Assembly: GCF_001669775.1 (NCBI RefSeq)
Contig: NZ_LXWK01000011.1
Coordinates: 930,001-994,000, forward strand
Source of the DNA: Rheinheimera sp. SA_1
Lineage (GTDB): Bacteria; Pseudomonadota; Gammaproteobacteria; Enterobacterales; Alteromonadaceae
Direction: 5' to 3'
Length of the DNA stretch: 64,000 nucleotides
Part shown: in pieces, positions 55,001 through 61,900 of the stretch
Position numbering within the stretch: position 1 is the first letter of the stretch
Layout: every line of letters starts with the position of its first letter
Notes under the pieces: model-generated
Databases searched by the model: none
What the model was told of the DNA's origin: nothing
What the model saw: the letters and a program-made list of their open reading frames with translations, nothing else
Position numbers and translations under genes: made by a program

Positions 55001-55498
55001 CATAGTTTGCTGGTTAGCGTCGATTCCAGAGAAATCATTTACTTCCACTCTGAAATCACATTGTTCTACTGCTAACACACGCTGACATGCTTCACCGTTG
55101 ACAGAGTCGTAGACTGTACGCAAAACAGCATGCCGTTCAATAATAGAGTAGAACACCTGATTCAAGCGCGGAATATCGAGTTTTCCGCTCACCGAAAAAG
55201 CCAATGGCATATGATATTCGGCACTACCTCCTTGTAGTTTATCAAGGATCCACAAACGTTGTTGCGCATCCGATAAAGGCACGACAGCTGGAAGCACCCG
55301 ATTTTTTCGGATTGGTTGTTGCTCACTGTTACGACTGCGCAACCAGTTTAAAATCTCTGATTTATGCTGACGAATCGCTGCCAGTAAATCTGCAGTTAAC
55401 TGTTGTTGTCCGCCGGTCACCGTCAGCTCCGTTTCACCAGCAACCGCCAGATGAACATTTTTCTCTGCTAGCTCGCGAATTAACAGATGTATGCTCAT
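52055..55498 (-). CDS. NRPS, TubC-C-A-T (serine-activating)
   Basis: 1147 residues, one module. It has an N-terminal TubC-like docking segment, C with HHIASDGWS (near base 54885), A with YTSGSTGKPKG (53430) and T with FSLGGYSLLAVK (52255). The A-domain code reads DVWHFSLIDK, one change from the Ser code DVWHLSLIDK and nearly that of EntF, so L-Ser is predicted with fair confidence. C is a canonical condensation domain. The C-terminal acidic tail ending DELDEVEF is a likely docking partner for the next protein's N-terminus. ATG 55498 overlaps the stop of the previous NRPS gene by 4 bases (ATGA); an in-frame ATG upstream is rejected. Confidence 0.93.
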   Translation of the reverse strand: MSIHLLIRELAEKNVHLAVAGETELTVTGGQQQLTADLLAAIRQHKSEILNWLRSRNSEQQPIRKNRVLPAVVPLSDAQQRLWILDKLQGGSAEYHMPLAFSVSGKLDIPRLNQVFYSIIERHAVLRTVYDSVNGEACQRVLAVEQCDFRVEVNDFSGIDANQQTMLVQQSLIEAASRPFDLSRDLMLRVLVLQQSLTEAVVLITMHHIASDGWSVAVLLKEFLALYQAEQLHSVNPLPPLELQYADYAIWQRQQEISVASRDYWQQQLTGLPETHGLSLARPRTQFKAYQGALVSDKLGAASSQQLLKLAAKYQLTPFMLLHGILALLLSRHSYSHDIVIGTSVANRVQPELNDLIGFFVNTLVLRLNTEQPSLHDFIDHLRQVHRDALTYQLPFEDLVKQSQISRSSSISPLFQILMTYNSDFGVLASEQHSHFSLPGLQLKLIPSGHYQAKYDLTVEFQLNESGLQIHWLYDVAIFDEVQIRQLNQHFCQLALSVADSGGDNRALESLDMLNTGEIEQLLYGWNQTTVRYPEHLLIHQLFEQQALLQPSHIAVRFEDDSLTYQQLNEQANQLAHLIAATTPLAADTLIGIYAHRSLGMVVAILAVLKAGAAYVPLDPEYPVERLHNILLDAAIPVVLTQTDLMARLQGYTGVPLLLNGCEAVLSHMPKHNPGVAVQPNQLAYVIYTSGSTGKPKGVMIEHGALLNRILWMDHQYGATSADRVLQKTPFSFDVSVWEFVWTLSKGATLIVAKPDGHKDPAYLAELIRQEKVTKLHFVPSMLGLMLEHGGLQQCDSLRQVFCSGEALISNHVEAFRRQLPSVALHNLYGPTEAAIDVSYWDCAGDVTAGVPIGRPIANIQLLILDPQLCLVPDGTVGELCIGGVGLARGYLNRPELTAERFIANPYYQKSRADSSRLLYRTGDLVSRRADGNIEYHGRTDFQLKIRGFRIEPGEVEHQLTQLPGIESAVVLGRMLSGSQQLVAYVKADSWHKGMADELRLALSQRLPDYMIPSLIVHVTEWSLTVNGKLDRTALPLPDVALQPQYVAAETAVEESLLGIAAELLQLNAANISVTADFFSLGGYSLLAVKFLLQVEVKLAINLSIQDLFNMGSFRALAAKCETILQAKTLKHELAHANSDELDEVEF

Positions 55499-58400
55499 AA
55501 CGTGACCACCATAGTCTCTGTACTTTGTTTTGGCTGACACTGTTGTAGTCGGGAGAAATAGCGAGCACTTTCGATTAACATTGCCTGCTGTTGGATTGTC
55601 TGATGTGTCAGTAAATCTTGCATTTTTAGTTCCACATCAAACTGCCGGCGCAGACTAACCATTAGTTTAATCAGCAACAAGGAATGCCCGCCAGACTCAA
55701 AAAAACCAGCAGCGGCACTGAGTTGGGCTGAAGGAACTGCTAACAAATCAGCCCAGAGTCCGGCCAATTCAATTTCAGTATCCGTTTTTGCTGCCACCAA
55801 CGACACGGCCAACATCGACGAGGTTGCTGGCGGTAAAGATTTTTTACAAATTTTACCGTTGGCAGTCAGTGGCCAGCTATCAATCAGGACAAAGGCCGAC
55901 GGCACCATGTAGGACGGTAACTGTCTGGCCAATTCCACTTTGACCGCTGACAGTACCTCAGCAGCCTGACTACTGCCCTCAGATGTCAATTTCACGTAAG
56001 CAACCAGGTGATCACTACCAGCCTGTCGACTGGCAATAACCAAAGAGGAGTCAACGTGCAGTTGCTGGTTCAGCACCACTTCAATTTCCCCCAATTCGAT
56101 GCGGAATCCACGAATTTTAACCTGGTGATCGGCACGGCCGATAAATTCGATCAGTCCATCCGGCATATAACGACCGAGGTCGCCTGTGCGATACAGCCGG
56201 ATGCCCAGTTGCTGATGCCAGATAAACTGTCGGCTGGTCAAAGCTTCATCAGCACAATAACCACGAGCCACCCCTCTGCCACCAATGTAAAGTTCACCGG
56301 TTACGCCGGCAGGTAACAACTGCTGTCGCTGATCGAGAATGTAGAATGACTGACCATACATTGCACGACCATAAGGAACACTTCGCCACTCCACAGGATC
56401 TGATGTAATAGGATAATGAATAGACCAAATTGCGGCTTCAGTCGCACCTCCCAGACTATGCACCTGACACCCTGGCAATAACCGCCAGAGCCGTGCGGGC
56501 AATGAAGGTGCTATCCAGTCCCCACTCAGTAACATATGGCGCACAGGCGCGAGGCAGGTGCGTCCGAGATATTCCAGTTGATCAGCCAGCAACCCTGCCG
56601 CAGCCGGCACAGTATCCCAGATAGTCACCTGATGCTGTTCCACTAATTCCAGCCAATGTCCCGGATCGGTCGCGCGTCTCGCGTCGGGTAGCACAACTGC
56701 ACCGCCGATAGCCAGCATGCCAAAAATATCAAACACGGACAAATCAAAACTAAGTGCCGAAACCGCAAGTACGCGATCCTGTGCATTCAACTGATAGTAA
56801 CGAATCATCTCCAGCAAAGTGTTCATTACACTGTGATGTTCAATTTCGACCCCTTTCGGTTCGCCTGTTGAGCCTGATGTAAAAATCACATAAGCCAGTG
56901 TGTCTGCTTGCTGGCGCAGGTAACGCGACTGTGTTGCTGTTGCTGGCAACTGAGTCGCAAGCAACGCCTGACTGGCAACTGTCTTGATATTCAGATTGTT
57001 ACCATTGGGTAATTGTAATTGATGATCAGGCTCGACTATCAGATTCAGCCGACACGCCGCTTTCTGACATATTTTTTCGCAGCGTTGTGACGGCCAGTTT
57101 GTTTCCATCGGCAGATAAACGCCGCCAGCCATTAAAATGGCCAAAACGGCAATAACCTGATGCCGCCCTTTGGGCATTCGCACACCAACCCGCTCACCTG
57201 GATTCAGACTCTGCTCGTGCAACAGCTCGCAGAGCAATGCAGCAGCCTCAAATAACTGCCGATAACTCATTTGACCATCTTGATCAATCAAAGCAGTCTG
57301 CTCAGGCGCAACATCCACCTGTTGTAAAAACAATTGATGTAACAGTAAATCTGTCCGATGACCATTGCTGGGTTGATTCCAGACCTTCAATTGCTGGTGA
57401 ACCTCCTGCTCAGATAACAGCTGCAACCTCTCCATTGGCAGCGTCAATACAGCCGGGGTGGATACCAGCTGCTGGACTAACCGGCAAAAGTGGTCACTCA
57501 TTTGGCGGATCCGTATCTCGCTAAACAAACTAACGTCATAAATCCAGCTGATGTTGATCCCATCAGCATCCAGTCGAAAATCTAAATTCAAATCAAATTT
57601 AGCCTGAACAGGACCCGAGCCAACCGCACTAAACTCTACTGCAAGCGCTGCCATTGGATCAGTATCCGGCAGGTTCGGCGTGTAATCGGTATCAGCAGTC
57701 AGCATAATTTGGAAGACTGGGGTATGCGCAGTTGTTCTAGGAACTTGTAACAAATCAGCTAATTGCTCAAAGGGTACGTCGCTGTTGGCCTGCGTCTCAT
57801 GATGAACCCGACGCACCTGAGCCAGTAAGTCACCGACCGTAGGTTGTGCCATGTTAAGTCGCAGCACCAACGTATTAATAAAAAAGCCAACCAGCCCATT
57901 GAGTTCAGGTTTAGGCCTGTTCGTCAGCGGAATACCAATTACCACATCCTGCTGATTGCTATGGCGACTGAGTAGCACTGCAAACAGCGCATGCATCATC
58001 ATAAATGGCGTTAATCCACTTTCGCGTGCAAGTGCCAGCAAGGCTGTTGAAGTGTTGCCAGCTAATTTTGTTTGAACCAAAGCCCCTTGATATTGCTTAA
58101 CCGGTGGCCGATTTTTGTCTAGTGGCAAGCTATGTACTGGCGGAATATCTGCCAGTTGTTGCAGCCAATAATCCAGTTGCAGCTGATAGTCAGATCGCGC
58201 CAACATTTGCCGCTGCCAGTGCGCATAATCGGCGTACTGTATAGGTAACTCAACCAAATTTAACGGGGTGGCCTGTAATTCTGCCTGATAAAGACTGACA
58301 AACTCGCGATGCAAAATTGCCATTGACCAGCCATCCGCAGCAATATGATGCATGGTCAGCAGCAAGTATCCCTGATGTTTGGTCGGATCTGTGCGTCCAG

Positions 58401-58986
58401 CCGCAGTACTGACAAAGACGACTTTCAGCATAGGATCAACTCGCAAATCAAATGCTGTCGCAGCGAGTTCAGCTGCCAGTTTCGCCAGCCAGACGTCAGT
58501 TTCAGAGACCTGTTCTTTTGGTAAATGAATCAGCTGTACTGGTACTTCGGTGGCTAGCTGGATGCATTGCTTTGGAACGCCGTCTTCTCCACTTCGATAT
58601 GTGGTGCGTAAAACCTCATGCCGCTGCACTATGGTCGTAAATACACGCTCAGCGATCTGCAGATCAAAATCACCGCTGACCCCCAATACAAACTGCATGT
58701 TGTACTCGGTGCTGCCTCCTTGCAACTGATCGATCATCCACAACCGTTCTTGACCATAAGATAACAATAAAGGCTCTGTTCGAGGCTGCCGGCTGATCAG
58801 CGGTTCGGTTTGCCGTTGCTCTGACTGATGCAAGAGCTGCACTAAATCGTCTTTCAGCAACTTAATATACCCGGCCAACTCCGGTGTTATTGCCCCCGGG
58901 GCAGCCTGAGTTTTCAGGCTCCCTTGGTCCAAATATACTTTCACATTATGCTGACCTAAAATTGTCAGCAGTTCCTGTAACTTCAT
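55495..58986 (-). CDS. NRPS, TubC-C-A-T (Cys-like code)
   Basis: 1163 residues, one module. It has an N-terminal TubC-type docking segment, C with HHIAADGWSM (near base 58350), A with FTSGSTGEPKG (56880) and T with FESGGHSLLLIK (55690). The A code is DLFDLSLIWK, close to the Cys code DLYNLSLIWK used by pyochelin/yersiniabactin-type modules, and SLGGATEAAIWSI is also typical of those. Yet its C domain has the HHxxxDG condensation motif rather than the DxxxxD of cyclisation domains, so no thiazoline is expected at this step. The A10 motif is NGKICKK, unusual where NGKIDRK is normal, with the catalytic Lys kept. It starts 5 bases before the stop of the previous gene. Confidence 0.93.
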   Translation of the reverse strand: MKLQELLTILGQHNVKVYLDQGSLKTQAAPGAITPELAGYIKLLKDDLVQLLHQSEQRQTEPLISRQPRTEPLLLSYGQERLWMIDQLQGGSTEYNMQFVLGVSGDFDLQIAERVFTTIVQRHEVLRTTYRSGEDGVPKQCIQLATEVPVQLIHLPKEQVSETDVWLAKLAAELAATAFDLRVDPMLKVVFVSTAAGRTDPTKHQGYLLLTMHHIAADGWSMAILHREFVSLYQAELQATPLNLVELPIQYADYAHWQRQMLARSDYQLQLDYWLQQLADIPPVHSLPLDKNRPPVKQYQGALVQTKLAGNTSTALLALARESGLTPFMMMHALFAVLLSRHSNQQDVVIGIPLTNRPKPELNGLVGFFINTLVLRLNMAQPTVGDLLAQVRRVHHETQANSDVPFEQLADLLQVPRTTAHTPVFQIMLTADTDYTPNLPDTDPMAALAVEFSAVGSGPVQAKFDLNLDFRLDADGINISWIYDVSLFSEIRIRQMSDHFCRLVQQLVSTPAVLTLPMERLQLLSEQEVHQQLKVWNQPSNGHRTDLLLHQLFLQQVDVAPEQTALIDQDGQMSYRQLFEAAALLCELLHEQSLNPGERVGVRMPKGRHQVIAVLAILMAGGVYLPMETNWPSQRCEKICQKAACRLNLIVEPDHQLQLPNGNNLNIKTVASQALLATQLPATATQSRYLRQQADTLAYVIFTSGSTGEPKGVEIEHHSVMNTLLEMIRYYQLNAQDRVLAVSALSFDLSVFDIFGMLAIGGAVVLPDARRATDPGHWLELVEQHQVTIWDTVPAAAGLLADQLEYLGRTCLAPVRHMLLSGDWIAPSLPARLWRLLPGCQVHSLGGATEAAIWSIHYPITSDPVEWRSVPYGRAMYGQSFYILDQRQQLLPAGVTGELYIGGRGVARGYCADEALTSRQFIWHQQLGIRLYRTGDLGRYMPDGLIEFIGRADHQVKIRGFRIELGEIEVVLNQQLHVDSSLVIASRQAGSDHLVAYVKLTSEGSSQAAEVLSAVKVELARQLPSYMVPSAFVLIDSWPLTANGKICKKSLPPATSSMLAVSLVAAKTDTEIELAGLWADLLAVPSAQLSAAAGFFESGGHSLLLIKLMVSLRRQFDVELKMQDLLTHQTIQQQAMLIESARYFSRLQQCQPKQSTETMVVTL

Positions 58987-58990
58987 TGTA

Positions 58991-61900
58991 TTACCACTCC
59001 AGTTCTTCTAACCGCTCGTCGGACGTTACCAGAGTGCGGTTACTGAGTACCCGCATTGCAGTCAGTTCATCAATATATGCAGCCAGCGCTTGAATCGTGG
59101 GTCGTTCAAAAATATCCCGTACTTTCAATTCGATACTCAGTTGCTGACTGATCTCGTTGTTCAAACGCGTCACCAGCAAAGAGTGTCCACCCAACGAGAA
59201 GAAGTTTGCTGTGATGCTAAGTTCGGGTTGGTTTAACACTTTTTGCCAAATCTGCTGTATAGCAATTTCTGTCGTGCTGACGGGCGCAACATAGTCGTCC
59301 TGTCGTATCGCGACCCATTTGGGTAGAGCCTTTTTATCAATCTTGCCATTGCCAGTCAGAGGAAACTTTTCCAGCAACATAAAAGCAGAAGGCACCATAA
59401 AGGCTGGCAACTGCAGTTCCAGTTGTTGCCGGATAGCAGGTATTAACTGCCGGGCCACTGCCCTGAGCTGTGGCGCATTAACAAAATTACGGTGTTCAGC
59501 AGACTGACAGGGCTGGATCATCGGCAGGGCAGTCAAATCCGAGCGCGTCAGAATCAAATCAAGTCGCGATTTGTTGGTTTGATCCCAGGTGAACTGCAGT
59601 TGATATCCATAGTCCTGTGCCAGTTTTTCCAGTTGTTGCAATTGATCACAGCGGGTTTGGCCAACTGCAGCTTTCAGTGCCTGTATCTGACAGTTTTGGT
59701 GACTGAGCAAACTGTCAAATGCACGAATATCGGCATGAATCCTTGGATTAGTCATCCCGGTAACACCAAAATATGGTAACTGCTGTTGCGCAAGTAACTG
59801 TTCAAAAGCAGCTAGATCCTGCCAGCGATACCATTGAACAACCCGCGATGCCTGAACCGGAGTCTTGCGCAGTATCACATCATAGCGATAGCGCATCATC
59901 TCATTCAGCGACAATCCTGGTTTCAGCAAGATATCAACTTGGCCGATCGATAAATCCTGCTGCAACAATGCCGAAAAATAAGCCGGACTGAACAACAACT
60001 CCTCTTCATGCTGAATAGCTGAAGCTGCCCGTTGATACAGTTGCTCGGTTGACACCTCATCATCTGCTTTACAAATCTCAATTGATGCACTGAATGCATC
60101 CAGCAAATCCAGATTACGGATATCACCTAACAGGATGTTACCGCCAGGAGCCAGGCATTGCAGCATGTTTAACAGCACTTGCCGGAAGTAGTTGTAACTT
60201 GGGAAATACTGAGCCACCGAGTTAAGTATGATGGTGTCGTAATTCCCGCCATGAAATGCCTGCAGTGCTGTCGCATCTGCCTGCTGCAATGTCACATGCT
60301 GCCAGCCTAGTTTACTGATACCGTGCTGTACTTGCTGTAACACCGTCGCGGATATATCAATAGCCGTGACATGCTCGCACTGTGCAGCATAGCGGAACAA
60401 CAACATGCCGGTGCCGACCCCAATTTCCAGGACTCTGGATGGTTTCAGCTGTTGAATCCGATCCACTGTTTGATCAACCCACTCTTTCATCTCCACCAGT
60501 GGGATTTGCATATCGCGATAACTACACTGCCAACCGGTAATATCGGTTTCAGGTTCTGCATCCGATTGACCCGCTTTTGCATAAGTACTGTCAAACACAT
60601 CCTGCCATGCAGCTACTCCATGGTCATCATGAACCCCGTCATAGTGATCCAATAAGTGCTGGGCAGGCCGCAGATAAGCGACTAAGGCGGTGTCTCCGGC
60701 AGACGATGTCTGCGCCAATACCAAAGCCTCTTCCACCTCTGAACTTTGCTGGATTACATGTTCGACTTCACCGGTTTCGATCCGATATCCCCTGACTTTG
60801 ACCTGTGCATCGATCCGACCAATATACTCCAACTCGCCGCTGGGCAACTGCCGGACCAAATCACCAGTTCTGTACCAGCATCGCGAGGCTTCACCAGCAA
60901 AACTATGTGTGACAAACCGACTTGCTGTCAGCTCAGGGCGTCCCAGATATCCTTGTGAAACGCCAGCTCCTGCCACCCATAACTCTCCTTCAACATTTAC
61001 CGGCTGACATTGCTGACGAGCATTACAAACCACTGCAGTCAAATCAGGCAATGGCCGCCCGATAATCGATTTACTGTTCGCTTCAGCGACTACTTGATGA
61101 TACGTAACGTGCACCGTCGTTTCAGTGATCCCATACATGTTTATCAAACGGGTATGTGCACTATGGCTAGCGTCAAACCAAGCCGACAATTTATTAAATG
61201 CCAGAGCCTCTCCACCAAAACAGACAAAACGCAGTTGATGTGGTTGAGAATGGTTGCACAAAGGTGCGATCAACGGATAAAAAGCTGAAGGCGTCTGGTT
61301 CAGCACTGTCACTGCTTCTTTGCATAATAAATCAGCAAATGCGGCGGCAGAACCGACCACATCCGCTGGTACTATCACCAGGCGACCGCCATACAACAGC
61401 GCTCCCCAGAGTTCCCAGACGGAAAAGTCAAAAGCGTATGAATGAAACAGAGTCCAACAATCCGTTTGGTTAAAACCAAACAGCTCATCCGAGCTACTGA
61501 ACAGGCGACTGACATTGCCATGTCCGACCATCACACCTTTTGGCGCTCCCGTTGAACCTGACGTGTAAATCACATAAGCAAGGCTCTGGTCATCGACACT
61601 GTCTGCCAATGGCAAGTTATCTGATGAAAACACCATCTGCTGCAGTTGTGGTTGATCCAAATCCAGACGACTGACCGCAGTTGGCAATGCCAGCACAATA
61701 TGCGATTGAGTCACGACATAACGTACGGATGAATCTTCAATCATGTATTGAAGCCGAGATTCAGGATAAGCCGGATCAAGTGGTAAGTAAGCTGCTCCAG
61801 TTTTCAGAATAGCCAGTATCGCAATCACCATCTCCAGCGAGCGTTCAACTGACAACCCCACCAGCATATGCGGCTTCACACCTTGTTGTAGCAGGTACCG

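Noticed and set aside
55495-58986. Cyclisation (Cy) domain in the Cys-like NRPS module
   Set aside because: The motif is HHIAADGWS (condensation), not DxxxxD, so thiazoline formation is not claimed.
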